Origin: Pseudoxanthomonas koreensis
GTDB taxonomy: Bacteria > Pseudomonadota > Gammaproteobacteria > Xanthomonadales > Xanthomonadaceae
Assembly (NCBI RefSeq): GCF_010093225.1
Contig: NZ_PDWM01000001.1
Span: forward strand, 1-64,000
Direction of reading: 5' to 3'
Length of the DNA stretch: 64,000 nucleotides
Shown: one piece after another, positions 9,270 through 18,935 of the stretch
Numbering within the stretch: position 1 is the first letter of the stretch
How the letters are laid out: each line of letters opens with the position of its first letter
Notes under the pieces: model-generated
Seen by the model: the letters and a program-made list of their open reading frames with translations, nothing else
Databases searched by the model: none
What the model was told of the DNA's origin: nothing
Made by a program: the position numbers and the translations under genes

Positions 9270-9523
9270 GGCCGCCGGACGAGTGCAATGTTGGTAACGG
9301 ACTCCACCTTGGCACGGCGAAAGTGGACCTAACCCGGTTCGCACATATCGACCCACCCCTACCGGCCACCGCGCTCGCAAAACTTCAACTAATTTTAGGA
9401 CCACTCCGAGAAAACGCAGATCGACTAATAGTTGAGGCATGGATTTCAAAATATGCCCCGCAGCCGCAATCAGGGAGCGCGCGCTGCCCGGAACCATTCG
9501 CCCTCGTTAGTAGACCTAAAAAA

Positions 9524-10528
9524 CTAGCTCGACCGCAAAGCGCTTGCGTGCGCACATATCATCGGCGGCGGCAAAGCATTACCAATCATCAGCGCTATAG
9601 CTTCTTTTCCATGACTTTTCAGAAACCTGTACTCAACAGGAAATCCCTGAAGAACAGCTGCCTCACGCAGCGAGATGGCCCTATCTTCGAATGGGTGAAC
9701 AAATCGACCCTTTGATGGATTGTGGCAACCACTTGTGATCGTAGGCGCAGGTTTATCCCATTGCATCCGCCCATAGACATCACCGAACCCATTTATGCGC
9801 CTGTGGCACGGCAACGTAAGCTCATCCGGAATATCTGACCTACTCCCCCCATTCTTGGGTACAGCACGGATTATCCTCATTGCACCCTCGGAGTGATTAA
9901 CTCTAAGAAGATGAAGATCATCATCCATTGGGACCTGCGATAGCGCATCGCCCACGGTGAGACGAGTCGAACATCTATCTGGCTTGATGGGATCGCGATC
10001 GAGAGATCCGAGCAAGATCAATCTCTTTCGGCGTTGGGGAACGCCGTAGTCGGATGCATCAACCACCTCCTCAACCAACCGGTAGCCCACTTTCACAAGC
10101 CCCGCCTTCAGTGTCACCCAGATGCTTTGCCGCCTAAGCCCTGGAACATTCTCGAGGAGAAGATTCTTTGGCCGAAGAATTTGCGCGAACTCCAAGAAGG
10201 CGAGCGCCAGGTCATTACGGGGATCGCTATTTCCACGCGCACCATTCTTCGTCCGAATCCTAGAAAAACCTTGACACGGCGGACAACCCGCCAAGAGGCC
10301 AAGTTCACCGGGCTTCAATCCAAGGCTCTCGCCCATATCGGCTGCAGACACACTCCTGATGTCATCAGAGAAAAGGCGGACGTCAGGATGATTCAAGCGA
10401 TAAGTCTCAGAAGCTCGCCGATCGATCTCAATCGCCGCAAGCACCTTGAAGCCGGCCATCTTCAATCCGAGTGATAACCCCCCACACCCGGAGAACAGAT
10501 CAATTGCAGTCAAGTGGTCGTTACGCAT
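9524..10528 (-). CDS. DNA (cytosine-5) methyltransferase, Dcm family
   Basis: Protein of 334 aa that transfers a methyl group from SAM to C5 of cytosine. The motifs run in the standard order: AIDLFSGCGGLSLG (motif I), GCPPCQGFS with catalytic C85 (IV), LLENVPGL (VI), QRRKRL (VIII), a short target-recognition region, then REAAVLQGFP (IX) and GNALPPPM (X). The ATG at 10528 overlaps the end of the ATPase gene by eight bases, so translation is probably coupled. A TTG at 10570 is an alternative start. Base composition is clearly lower in GC than in the surrounding core genes, suggesting transfer. The product probably protects host DNA against a partner nuclease. The recognition sequence cannot be read off. 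Confidence 0.9.
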   Translation of the reverse strand: MRNDHLTAIDLFSGCGGLSLGLKMAGFKVLAAIEIDRRASETYRLNHPDVRLFSDDIRSVSAADMGESLGLKPGELGLLAGCPPCQGFSRIRTKNGARGNSDPRNDLALAFLEFAQILRPKNLLLENVPGLRRQSIWVTLKAGLVKVGYRLVEEVVDASDYGVPQRRKRLILLGSLDRDPIKPDRCSTRLTVGDALSQVPMDDDLHLLRVNHSEGAMRIIRAVPKNGGSRSDIPDELTLPCHRRINGFGDVYGRMQWDKPAPTITSGCHNPSKGRFVHPFEDRAISLREAAVLQGFPVEYRFLKSHGKEAIALMIGNALPPPMICAHASALRSS

Positions 10529-12305
10529 GCGAAGCTCGCCACACACCGACGAAATAAGAAAGCGCGTCAACCACCTTCGTCACGTCTTCGCACCCGGACG
10601 CATGCTTGGATAGTTCGTATCCAGCGATCTCAATTACCTGGCCTGCATTTGCATGCGGAACGTCACCCTCAATTTTCTCGTAAAGAACACTTTTTGCCTT
10701 AGCGGAACTACCGTCCAAATACTGAACTAGATCCGGGAAAGCAGCACGTATAACAATCTCCTCAGGAACACTCCCGGGAAGAAACCTCACCCTCTCATCA
10801 ACCCATTTGACGTAATTTTTCTGAGAAGAAATCTTCTTGTCTGCTAAGGCAGGATCCTTTCCGCCGCCAAGGTACAGTGATGGCTCGGTGCCTATGCATG
10901 CCTTGATCAGATCACCTAAATCTGATTCATCAGCAGGCGCGAGCGCGGAAATATCCGGCAACGGACAACCGAATGCATGGTCGCCGTCCAGCAGGACAAA
11001 TGTGTCATCCCGGGCGACCATCGCCGATGGAACGTAGTGACCAAGAATCATAGGAGCACCGCCCGGCACTACAACGGCCTCTATGATATCCCGCTCGCCT
11101 TCAGGTAGTCGACGCTTCGCCACATCCACAACCTTACGCGCCAACTCATCCTCGACTATTACGCGGATGCGGCCAGGCGACTTTGAACCAAGGCGATTGA
11201 AGGCGACTAAAGCAGAGGAACTATTGGCAACGGTAACCCGCCCATTCGGGGTCTCCTCAAGAACCTTGATTGCCGGATCGGGCAAATCCCAAAGAAACTC
11301 ACCTGAATGAGTCGATATAACGACCTGCATCTTCTTTTCAGCTATGCAATGCAGCAGGAACTGCAGGAACCTCCGCTGCGCCCCCGGATGAAGCGACGTC
11401 TCTGGCTCATCAAGCAAAACCAAAGCATGGTTATCAGCCGACAACAGCTTGATGACAGAACTGACAACCGCGACCTCACCACTTCCGGCGAATGCCTCGG
11501 AATACTTAAGTGTGGGCCGCTCGAATAGCACACTAATATCTTGACCACGATAACCTGGATACAACGTATGCCGCACGATAGTTGCAGATGAGTACTGGTG
11601 CCCCAAAATGTGCCTTACCCACTTAATCTCTTCTGCGTCGAGTTTTCGATTCTCAAAAACCCGCTCTCGATTCCAAAGCGGATAGCTCTTGTGCCCCGCA
11701 TCGATCACAAGTTTCAGCCGGCGAGCTTCTCGTAGCATCGCCGCATGCTTTTCCTCTTTTGTTTGGCCGGTTTCGAAGTAAAAAAAACGGTCAAACGCGC
11801 TGATTTCTGCTTTGAAGTTGATGTGTACTACTGACCGATCAACAGGCAGCCATCGATCAGAAGCGGCTCCGCCAGCAGGAGCCGCCGGTAGCGGCGCCAT
11901 GTCGTCGCCGAGAACAATCTTCGTCGGCTCCCAGTAATCCAACTTACTTCCAGACCGAACTCGTGCTTTTCGTGTTTCTACGAAACCACCCACATGATAA
12001 TTCCAGTGCGAGTAGATGAACCTTGATACCCCACCCTTGCCCTCCACGATAGGGTCGAGCTCAGTCGAAAACCAGAAATCGCGAATAGAATACTTATCGG
12101 GAGCGCCATACAGCGCATGAAGGACGGAGCTCTTTCCGCTGCCATTCGGCCCAACGAGCACTGTCAAAGGAAAGTCGAATTCGATCTTCGTGCCGGGCTC
12201 GATATTCTTAAAATTTGGAAATCGGATTGATCCGATGTACCCCTTAAGGGGCGCACCAGGCTTGAATCCACCGATTGTCTTCAGTAAGACACCGATACTT
12301 TTCAT
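10521..12305 (-). CDS. AAA ATPase with TOPRIM-like C-terminus (OLD-like)
   Basis: Protein of 594 aa. An SMC/ABC-like ATPase is shown by Walker A GPNGSGKSS (52-60), a signature-like SGE near 275, Walker B LVLLDEPE (D299, E300) and an H-loop STHS (H333). The C-terminal part has E385 in IVEDELA and a D440-G-D442 pair in VLLDGD, as in TOPRIM domains of OLD-family nucleases. The ATG at 12305 follows CGAGGA; a TTG at 12308 is also possible. Only 18 bases separate it from the icmF stop on the same strand, so transcription may run in from icmF. GC content is low: 10801-10860 has 23 G/C in 60 bases. Likely role is an ATP-driven nuclease or restriction-associated effector. Confidence 0.75.
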   Translation of the reverse strand: MKSIGVLLKTIGGFKPGAPLKGYIGSIRFPNFKNIEPGTKIEFDFPLTVLVGPNGSGKSSVLHALYGAPDKYSIRDFWFSTELDPIVEGKGGVSRFIYSHWNYHVGGFVETRKARVRSGSKLDYWEPTKIVLGDDMAPLPAAPAGGAASDRWLPVDRSVVHINFKAEISAFDRFFYFETGQTKEEKHAAMLREARRLKLVIDAGHKSYPLWNRERVFENRKLDAEEIKWVRHILGHQYSSATIVRHTLYPGYRGQDISVLFERPTLKYSEAFAGSGEVAVVSSVIKLLSADNHALVLLDEPETSLHPGAQRRFLQFLLHCIAEKKMQVVISTHSGEFLWDLPDPAIKVLEETPNGRVTVANSSSALVAFNRLGSKSPGRIRVIVEDELARKVVDVAKRRLPEGERDIIEAVVVPGGAPMILGHYVPSAMVARDDTFVLLDGDHAFGCPLPDISALAPADESDLGDLIKACIGTEPSLYLGGGKDPALADKKISSQKNYVKWVDERVRFLPGSVPEEIVIRAAFPDLVQYLDGSSAKAKSVLYEKIEGDVPHANAGQVIEIAGYELSKHASGCEDVTKVVDALSYFVGVWRASHA

Positions 12306-12323
12306 CAATCCTCGGATTTTTCG

Positions 12324-15300
12324 TCACATATTCCGCCGATACTCCCCACCCACGTCATACAACGCATGGCTGATCTGCCCCAGGCTATGCGTCTTGACCG
12401 CATCCACCAGCGCCGCAAAGACGTTCCCCCGCCTGCGCGCCGTGTCCTGAAGATACGCCAGGCCGTGGCCGTCGTGGACGGTTTCGGCCAGCCCGCTGCC
12501 TGATTCGTCGGCGCCGGCGATGTGGCCGGTGATGGTCTCCCCTTCCGGGGCCAGGCGGTTGCGGTTGGCCTGCCAGCCGGCGACGTTCGCGATCTGCTGA
12601 GCCTTCTCGGCCTCGGTGGAGCGGATCAGTTCGATCTCGGTGGCCACTTCGCCGCCGTGTTCCCGGGGCAGGAAGGTGTTGACGCCCACCAGCGGCAGCG
12701 AGCCGTCGTGCTTCTTGTGTTCGTAGTACAGCGACTCTTCCTGGATCTTGCCGCGCTGGTACATGGTGTCCATGGCGCCGAGCACGCCGCCGCGCTCGCT
12801 GATGGCCTCGAACTCCTTGTAGACCGCTTCCTCGACCAGGTCGGTCAGGTACTCCACGGCGAAGCTGCCCTGCCAAGGGTTCTCGCAGAAGTTCAGCCCC
12901 AGCTCCTTGTTGATGATCATCTGGATCGCCACCGCGCGGCGCACGCTCTCTTCGGTCGGCGTGGTGATGGCCTCGTCGTAGGCGTTGGTGTGCAGGCTGT
13001 TGCAGTTGTCGAACAGGGCGTACAGGGCCTGCAGCGTGGTGCGGATGTCGTTGAACTGGATCTCCTGCGCGTGCAGGGAGCGGCCGGAGGTCTGGATGTG
13101 GTACTTCATCATCTGGCTGCGCTCGTTGCCGCTGTAGCGCTCGCGCATGGCGCGGGCCCAGATGCGGCGGGCGACGCGGCCGATGACGGTGTACTCCGGG
13201 TCCATGCCGTTGCTGAAGAAGAAGCTCAGGTTGGGCGCGAAATCGTCGATGTGCATGCCGCGCGCCAGGTAGTACTCGACGATGGTGAAGCCATTGCTCA
13301 GGGTGAAGGCGAGCTGGCTGATCGGGTTCGCCCCGGCTTCGGCGATGTGGTAGCCGGAGATGGACACCGAATAGAAATTGCGGACCTGGTGGTCGACGAA
13401 GTACTGCTGGATGTCGCCCATCATGCGCAGGGCGAACTCGGTGCTGAAGATGCAGGTGTTCTGGGCCTGGTCTTCCTTGAGGATGTCGGCCTGCACGGTG
13501 CCGCGCACGGTCTTCAGGGTTTCGGCCTTGATCTTCGCGTAGGTCTCCGCATCGAGCAGTTGCTCGCCGGTGATGCCGAGCAGGCCCAGGCCCCGGCCGT
13601 CGTTTCCGGCCGGCAGGTCGCCGTGGTAGCGCGGACGCTCGCGGCCTTCGAAGAAGGCGTCGATCTTCTTCCGCGCCTGCGCCCAGCGGGTCTCGTCGGC
13701 CTTGAGGTACTTCTCCACCTGCTGGTCGATGGCGGTGTTCATGAACATCGCCAGGATGATCGGTGCCGGGCCGTTGATGGTCATCGACACGCTGGTGGTC
13801 GGCGCGCACAGGTCGAAGCCGGAGTACAGCTTCTTCATGTCGTCCAGGGTGGGGATGTTGACCCCGGAGTTGCCGATCTTGCCGTAGATGTCCGGGCGCG
13901 GCGCCGGGTCTTCGCCGTACAGGGTGACCGAGTCGAACGCGGTGGACAGGCGCGCGGCCGGCTGGCCGGCGGACAGGTAGTGGAAGCGGCGGTTGGTGCG
14001 CTCGGGCGTGCCTTCGCCGGCGAACATGCGGATCGGGTCTTCGCCGGTGCGCCGGTACGGGTAGACGCCGCCGGTGTAGGGGTAGCTGCCGGGGAGGTTT
14101 TCCTTGCCGAGGAAGGTCAGCAGTTCGCCCCAGCTGCGATAGGTGGGGGCGGCGATCTTGGGGACTTTCTGGTGGCTGAGGGATTCGCGGTAGTTCTCGA
14201 CGCGGATGGTCTTGTTGCGGACCTGGTATTCGGTGACGTCGTCGGTGATGGACTTCAGGCGCTGCGGCCATTCGCGCAGCTGGCGCAGGGATTCGCTGGA
14301 GAGCGACTGGATGGCGTCGTTGTAGCGCTGGCGCAGGGTCAGCAGCGAGCGGTCGCCCTCCCCCTGCAGGTCGGCGCTGTCGTACAGCGCGAGCGCGGCC
14401 GGCAGCTTCGCATCGCCCAGGTCGCGCAGCGACTCCCAGTAGGACTGGGCGCGGCTGGCGGTTTCGGCCTCGCTCTCGATGCGGCGGTTGATGCCCCTGC
14501 CCTGCTCGGCGATCTCGGCCAGGTAGCGCACGCGGGCGCCGGGGATCAGAACGGTGGCGCGCGGCTCCTTCAGCGAGGTGTCGATGACCGGCTGGAAGTC
14601 GCAACGGTTGCCCTCGCCTGCGCCTGCACCGGTCTTCTCCCGCAGCAGCCGGCACAGGTTGGCGAACATCCAGCTGATGCCGGGGTCGTTGAACTGGGAG
14701 GCAATCGTCGGGTAGACCGGGATGTCCTCATCCTTCACCGTGAACGCGGTGCGGTTGCGCTTCCACTGCTTGCGCACGTCGCGCAGGGCGTCTTCGGCGC
14801 CGCGGCGGTCGTACTTGTTGAGCACGATCAGCTCGGCGTAGTCGAGCATGTCGATCTTCTCGAGCTGGCTGGCCGCGCCGTAGTCGGAGGTCATCACGTA
14901 CATCGGGAAGTCGACCAGGTCGACGATCTCCGAGTCGGACTGGCCGATGCCGGCGGTCTCCACCAGCACCAGGTCGAACGCCAGCGACTTGAGGTAGGCG
15001 ATGCAGTCCTTGAGCACGGCGTTGGTGGCCACGTTCTGGCGGCGGGTGGCCATCGAGCGCATGTAGACGCGGTGGCTGCGCAGCGAGTTCATGCGGATGC
15101 GGTCGCCCAGCAGCGCGCCGCCGCTGCGGCGACGGGTCGGATCGACCGAGACCACCGCGATGCGCATGGCCGGGAAGCTGGACAGGAAGCGGTTGAGCAG
15201 TTCGTCGGTGACCGAGGATTTGCCGGCGCCGCCGGTGCCGGTGATGCCGATGACCGGGGTGCGGCCGGCGGCGAGCTGCCATTGCTTGCGCAGCCTGGCC

Positions 15301-15935
15301 AGGTCGGCGTCGCCGTATACGCCGTCTTCGATATCGCTGAGCACTCGTCCGATGTCGATTTCGCCCTCTGTAGGAGCCCCATTCATGGGCGACCCGACGC
15401 CCGCATGCATCCCGGCGTTCGGCAGCGCACCCGAAGCATCCGACGGCGCCGCCAGGCGCCCATCCCGCGCCGCGCCGGCGCGGGCGACGACGTCCTCGAT
15501 CATCTCCACCAGCCCCATCTTCATGCCGTCGTTGGGGTGGTAGATGCGCTCGACGCCGTAGGCCTCCAGTTCGCGGATCTCTTCGGGGGTGATCGTGCCG
15601 CCGCCGCCGCCGAACACGCGGATGTGCGCGGCGCCGCGCTCGCGCAGCATGTCGACCATGTACTTGAAGTATTCGACGTGCCCGCCCTGGTAGCTGGACA
15701 GGGCGATGGCGTCGGCGTCCTCCTGCAGCGCGGCGCGGACCACGTCCTCGACGCTGCGGTTGTGGCCCAGGTGGATGACCTCGGCGCCCTGCGCCTGGAT
15801 CAGCCGGCGCATGATGTTGATCGCCGCGTCGTGGCCGTCGAACAGGCTGGCGGCGGTGACGAAGCGCAACGGCGTGGCGTCGGGCTGCGCCTGCGGAGTC
15901 GTGTCGGGGGAACGCGGGCTGGCGGAGGTGCTCAT
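12324..15935 (-). CDS. icmF: Fused B12-dependent acyl-CoA mutase IcmF
   Basis: Protein of 1203 aa joining three parts. The N-terminal cobalamin domain has DGHDAAIN (axial H35). The middle GTPase chaperone of MeaB type has its P-loop GTGGAGKSS at 233-241. The C-terminal part is the mutase large domain with [10 protein letters not shown] and [19 protein letters not shown]. This order defines IcmF, which interconverts isobutyryl-CoA and n-butyryl-CoA and in some species isovaleryl/pivalyl-CoA. The ATG at 15935 is chosen where homology begins; the frame is open to 16121. A linker of about 40 residues (155-195) contains a stretch encoded by a REP-type repeat. It fits the branched-chain acyl-CoA genes nearby. 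Confidence 0.92.
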   Translation of the reverse strand: MSTSASPRSPDTTPQAQPDATPLRFVTAASLFDGHDAAINIMRRLIQAQGAEVIHLGHNRSVEDVVRAALQEDADAIALSSYQGGHVEYFKYMVDMLRERGAAHIRVFGGGGGTITPEEIRELEAYGVERIYHPNDGMKMGLVEMIEDVVARAGAARDGRLAAPSDASGALPNAGMHAGVGSPMNGAPTEGEIDIGRVLSDIEDGVYGDADLARLRKQWQLAAGRTPVIGITGTGGAGKSSVTDELLNRFLSSFPAMRIAVVSVDPTRRRSGGALLGDRIRMNSLRSHRVYMRSMATRRQNVATNAVLKDCIAYLKSLAFDLVLVETAGIGQSDSEIVDLVDFPMYVMTSDYGAASQLEKIDMLDYAELIVLNKYDRRGAEDALRDVRKQWKRNRTAFTVKDEDIPVYPTIASQFNDPGISWMFANLCRLLREKTGAGAGEGNRCDFQPVIDTSLKEPRATVLIPGARVRYLAEIAEQGRGINRRIESEAETASRAQSYWESLRDLGDAKLPAALALYDSADLQGEGDRSLLTLRQRYNDAIQSLSSESLRQLREWPQRLKSITDDVTEYQVRNKTIRVENYRESLSHQKVPKIAAPTYRSWGELLTFLGKENLPGSYPYTGGVYPYRRTGEDPIRMFAGEGTPERTNRRFHYLSAGQPAARLSTAFDSVTLYGEDPAPRPDIYGKIGNSGVNIPTLDDMKKLYSGFDLCAPTTSVSMTINGPAPIILAMFMNTAIDQQVEKYLKADETRWAQARKKIDAFFEGRERPRYHGDLPAGNDGRGLGLLGITGEQLLDAETYAKIKAETLKTVRGTVQADILKEDQAQNTCIFSTEFALRMMGDIQQYFVDHQVRNFYSVSISGYHIAEAGANPISQLAFTLSNGFTIVEYYLARGMHIDDFAPNLSFFFSNGMDPEYTVIGRVARRIWARAMRERYSGNERSQMMKYHIQTSGRSLHAQEIQFNDIRTTLQALYALFDNCNSLHTNAYDEAITTPTEESVRRAVAIQMIINKELGLNFCENPWQGSFAVEYLTDLVEEAVYKEFEAISERGGVLGAMDTMYQRGKIQEESLYYEHKKHDGSLPLVGVNTFLPREHGGEVATEIELIRSTEAEKAQQIANVAGWQANRNRLAPEGETITGHIAGADESGSGLAETVHDGHGLAYLQDTARRRGNVFAALVDAVKTHSLGQISHALYDVGGEYRRNM
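15369..15395. repeat. Single REP arm inside the icmF reading frame
   Basis: The 27 bases begin TGTAGGAGCCCC and end GGGCGACCC, matching the heads and tails of the intergenic REP arms elsewhere in the window with a different centre. Read on the minus strand they encode residues 181-189 of IcmF (GSPMNGAPT) without breaking the frame. No inverted partner arm is seen nearby. Confidence 0.75.
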
Positions 15936-16052
15936 TCGGGCGCTGCTGGAATCAAGGACTTGAATCCCGATTCTAGTACTTTCACCGGAAACCGAGCAGT
16001 GCGCTGGAGCCGGCTTCCCGCGGGACGTGCCTGCTCCATGCCGACGCCCCCC

Positions 16053-16188
16053 TGTAGGAGCCCACTTCAGGGGGCGACCCCGCGAACGCATGCCAATGCG
16101 GTGTTCAACAGCGCGCTCCACTGGGCCCCGCGTTGTCCGCGACGACGCCAGGCGCCTGCCAGGTCGCCCCCTGAAGTGGGCTCCTACA
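16053..16188. repeat. REP doublet, TGTAGGAGCCC type, between icmF and leucine dehydrogenase
   Basis: Inverted arms at 16053-16080 (TGTAGGAGCCC...GGGCGACCC) and 16162-16188. It lies in the 459-base gap 15936-16394 between two divergently transcribed genes. The rest of that gap shows only a possible -10 (TAGAAT, 16254-16259) before the leucine dehydrogenase gene. This is the only doublet in the window that is not at a convergent junction. Confidence 0.85.
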
Positions 16189-16394
16189 AGGGGATGCGCG
16201 GGACGGGGTGAGCCGTACGCGGGCGCAGGGGGCGCCGGGTCGCGGGGCTGGGGTTAGAATGGCGCCCGCGACGCATGCCCCCTCCCCCCGGCCACGTCGC
16301 TTTTTTGTTTTCCGGACCCGGTGCGAGCCGGGCAAGCCACAGGGTACTGTCGCGCGCCACCTGCCGCATGCGCGACACGACGCGGAGCCAGCCG

Positions 16395-17495
16395 ATGCTT
16401 TTCGAAACCCTCGCCACCTCCGGCCATGAACAGGTCGTTTTCTGCAACAACCCCGAGGCGGGCCTGAAGGCGATCATCGCCGTGCACAACACCGTGCTCG
16501 GCCCGGCCGTGGGCGGTGTGCGCATGCGCCACTACGCCAACGAGGCCGATGCCGTAAGGGATGTCCTGCGCCTGAGCCGGACGATGACCTACAAGAACGC
16601 GCTGGCCGGGCTCCACATCGGCGGCGGCAAGGCGGTGATCCTGGGCGACCCGAAGACGGCCAAGACCGAGGTGCTGTTCCGCGCCTTCGGCCGCCAGGTC
16701 GAGGCGCTGGGCGGGCGCTACATCACCGCCGAGGACGTGGGCACCGACGTCAACGACATGGAGCAGATCTACCTGGAGACCGAGTTCGTCACCGGCGTGC
16801 ACCAGGTGCACGGCGGCTCCGGCGACCCGGCCCCGTTCACCGCCTACGGCACCCTGCAGGGGCTGATGGCCTCGCTGCAGCGCAAGCTCGGCCACGAGGA
16901 GGTGGGCAAGACCAGCATCGCGGTGCAGGGCCTGGGCCACATCGGCATGGAACTGGTGAAGCTGCTCAAGGAGCGCGGCGCCAAGCTCTACGCCACCGAC
17001 CTGGACCCGACGCTGGTCGAGCGCGCGGTGGCCGAGTACGGGGTCGAGGCGGTCAAGCCCGACGAGATCTACGACGTGGCCGCCGATGTGTTCGCGCCCT
17101 GCGCGATGGAGGGCGCGATCGATGCCGCCATCCTGGAGCGGCTGAAGGTGAAGATCGTCTGCGGCTCGGCCAACAACCAGCTGGCCAGCCATGCCGTCGG
17201 CGACGAGCTGTACCGGCGCGGCATCCTGTACGCGCCCGACTATGCGGTCAACGCCGGCGGGGTGATGAACGTGTCGCTGGAGATCGACGGCTACAACCGC
17301 GAGCGGGCGATGCGGCTGATCCGCAGCATCTACTACAACGTGGCCAGGATCTTCGACCTGTCCGAGCGCGAAGGCATCAGCCCGCAGTACGCCGCCGACC
17401 GCATCGCCGAAGCGCGCCTGCAGGCGATCGGCAAGCTGAAACTGCCCTTGGGCCGCACCCGTCCGCGGATGAACCACCTGCGCGGCGAGCGCTGA
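16395..17495 (+). CDS. ldh: Leucine dehydrogenase (Glu/Leu/Phe/Val dehydrogenase family)
   Basis: NAD-dependent amino-acid dehydrogenase of 366 aa that deaminates leucine (also valine and isoleucine) to 2-oxo acids. The catalytic lysine K79 lies in LHIGGGKAVI. The dinucleotide-binding glycine motif GLGHIG is in the C-terminal half, and NAGGVMNV is conserved near the end. GGAG at 16384-16387 precedes the ATG at 16395; a longer frame from 16275 is not needed. It would feed the isovaleryl-CoA dehydrogenase and MCC genes downstream. The branched-chain oxoacid dehydrogenase that must act between them is not in this window. Confidence 0.88.
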   Translation: MLFETLATSGHEQVVFCNNPEAGLKAIIAVHNTVLGPAVGGVRMRHYANEADAVRDVLRLSRTMTYKNALAGLHIGGGKAVILGDPKTAKTEVLFRAFGRQVEALGGRYITAEDVGTDVNDMEQIYLETEFVTGVHQVHGGSGDPAPFTAYGTLQGLMASLQRKLGHEEVGKTSIAVQGLGHIGMELVKLLKERGAKLYATDLDPTLVERAVAEYGVEAVKPDEIYDVAADVFAPCAMEGAIDAAILERLKVKIVCGSANNQLASHAVGDELYRRGILYAPDYAVNAGGVMNVSLEIDGYNRERAMRLIRSIYYNVARIFDLSEREGISPQYAADRIAEARLQAIGKLKLPLGRTRPRMNHLRGER

Positions 17496-17582
17496 CGCAC
17501 CCGGGGGATTTGCTGCGGGCGCACGTGTCCCCGGGCGCTGCCGGGCCTACAATGGGTTCATGTGAAACCATCAGGGGACCCC

Positions 17583-18755
17583 ATGCGAACGTTCCAGCTG
17601 GGAGAGGAAATCGACGCCCTGCGCGAGGCCGTGCGCCGCTTCGCCGAGGCGGAGATCGCGCCGCGGGCGGCGGCCATCGACGAGGAAAACGCCTTTCCGC
17701 AGGACCTGTGGCCCAAGCTGGGCGAGCTGGGCCTGCTGGGCATGACCGTGGATCCGCAGTACGGCGGCAGCGGCATGGGCTACCTGGCCCACCTGGTGGC
17801 GATGGAGGAGATCTCGCGCGCTTCCGGTTCGGTCGGCCTGAGCTACGGCGCGCACTCCAACCTGTGCGTGTCCAACCTCTACCTCAACGGCAACGACGCC
17901 CAGCGCGCGAAGTACCTGCCGAAGCTGTGCAGCGGCGAATGGAAGGGCGCGCTGGCGATGAGCGAACCGGGCGCCGGTTCGGACGTGGTCGGCTCGATGC
18001 GCTGCGCCGCGCAGTTCGTGCCGGACCGGGGCACCGACGGCGCGTGGGTCGCCAACGGCAGCAAGATGTGGATCACCAACGGCCCCGAGGCCGACGTGCT
18101 GATCGTGTACATGCGCACCGCCGGCAAGGAGGCGGGCAGCCGCTGCATGACCGCGTTCCTCGTCGAGCGCGGAATGAAGGGTTTTTCCACGGCGCAGAAG
18201 CTGGACAAGCTGGGCATGCGCGGTTCCAACACCTGCGAGCTGGTGTTCGAGGACTGCGAGATCCCCGCGGCGAACGTGCTCGGCGAAGTGAACCAGGGCG
18301 TGCGCGTGCTGATGCGCGGCCTGGACACCGAGCGGCTGGTGCTCAGCGGCGGCCCGATCGGGCTGATGCAGGCGGCCATCGACATCGCCCTGCCCTACGT
18401 GCGCGAGCGCCGGCAGTTCGACGCGGCCATCGGCACCTTCGGCCTGATGCAGGGCAAGCTGGCCGACATGTACACCGCGCTGCAGTCCTCGCGCGCGTTC
18501 GCCTACCAGGTCGCGCGCGATTTCGACGCCGGGCTGTCCTCGCGCGCGGCGGCGGCCGGCTGCCTGCTGCACGCGTCCGAGGCGGCGGTGCAGGTGGCGC
18601 TGGAAGCGATCCAGTCGCTGGGCGGCAACGGCTACATCAACGAGTTTGCTACCGGCCGGATCCTGCGCGACGCCAAGCTCTACGCCATCGGCGCCGGCAC
18701 CAACGAGATCCGGCGCATGCTGATCGGCCGCGAACTGTTCGAAGGCAAGGCCTGA
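17583..18755 (+). CDS. liuA: Isovaleryl-CoA dehydrogenase
   Basis: FAD acyl-CoA dehydrogenase of 390 aa that converts isovaleryl-CoA to 3-methylcrotonyl-CoA in leucine breakdown. The ACAD signature [10 protein letters not shown] (125-134) is present. The catalytic glutamate is placed as in human IVD, in RGLDTERL (E250), rather than at the usual late position, which supports isovaleryl specificity. SYGAHSNLC is also typical. The ATG at 17583 follows AGGGGA. A possible -10, TACAAT, is at 17548-17553. The expected partner genes (MCC, hydratase, lyase) are further downstream and not adjacent. Confidence 0.9.
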   Translation: MRTFQLGEEIDALREAVRRFAEAEIAPRAAAIDEENAFPQDLWPKLGELGLLGMTVDPQYGGSGMGYLAHLVAMEEISRASGSVGLSYGAHSNLCVSNLYLNGNDAQRAKYLPKLCSGEWKGALAMSEPGAGSDVVGSMRCAAQFVPDRGTDGAWVANGSKMWITNGPEADVLIVYMRTAGKEAGSRCMTAFLVERGMKGFSTAQKLDKLGMRGSNTCELVFEDCEIPAANVLGEVNQGVRVLMRGLDTERLVLSGGPIGLMQAAIDIALPYVRERRQFDAAIGTFGLMQGKLADMYTALQSSRAFAYQVARDFDAGLSSRAAAAGCLLHASEAAVQVALEAIQSLGGNGYINEFATGRILRDAKLYAIGAGTNEIRRMLIGRELFEGKA

Positions 18756-18782
18756 CCGACCTGCCCTCCTCGCCGCCGCCCG

Positions 18783-18917
18783 TGTAGGAGCCCACTTCAG
18801 GGGGCGACCCGAAGACGCATGGGCGCAGCCACGTTCAACGAGATCCATCCGGAGGTTCCACGTTGAACGCGGCACCTCCCTACCGCGTAGGGTCGCCCCC
18901 TGAAGTGGGCTCCTACA
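18783..18917. repeat. REP doublet, TGTAGGAGCCC type
   Basis: Inverted arms at 18783-18810 and 18890-18917 are near-perfect complements of each other (TGTAGGAGCCC... against ...GGGCTCCTACA). They fill the 180-base gap between the convergent isovaleryl-CoA dehydrogenase and autotransporter genes and probably act as a bidirectional terminator. Confidence 0.88.
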
Positions 18918-18935
18918 GAGGAGCGGCGGCGCCGG

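Noticed and set aside
9323-9715. A 130-aa frame between the nuclease and methyltransferase genes
   Set aside because: Most of it overlaps the methyltransferase gene in antisense, it has no ribosome site or motif, and the remaining 254-base gap shows no coding pattern.
12522-16211. Very long open frame antisense to icmF, and similar long frames opposite other genes (for example 56587-60477, 23134-25845, 2232-4853)
   Set aside because: GC-rich codon bias keeps antisense frames open. The translations are low-complexity (Arg, Gly, Gln, His rich) without any family motif, while the opposite strand encodes clear proteins.
17560-17565. ATG-TGA minimal upstream frame before the isovaleryl-CoA dehydrogenase gene
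   Set aside because: It lies six bases after TACAAT and is curious, but one six-base match is expected by chance and no control function can be supported.
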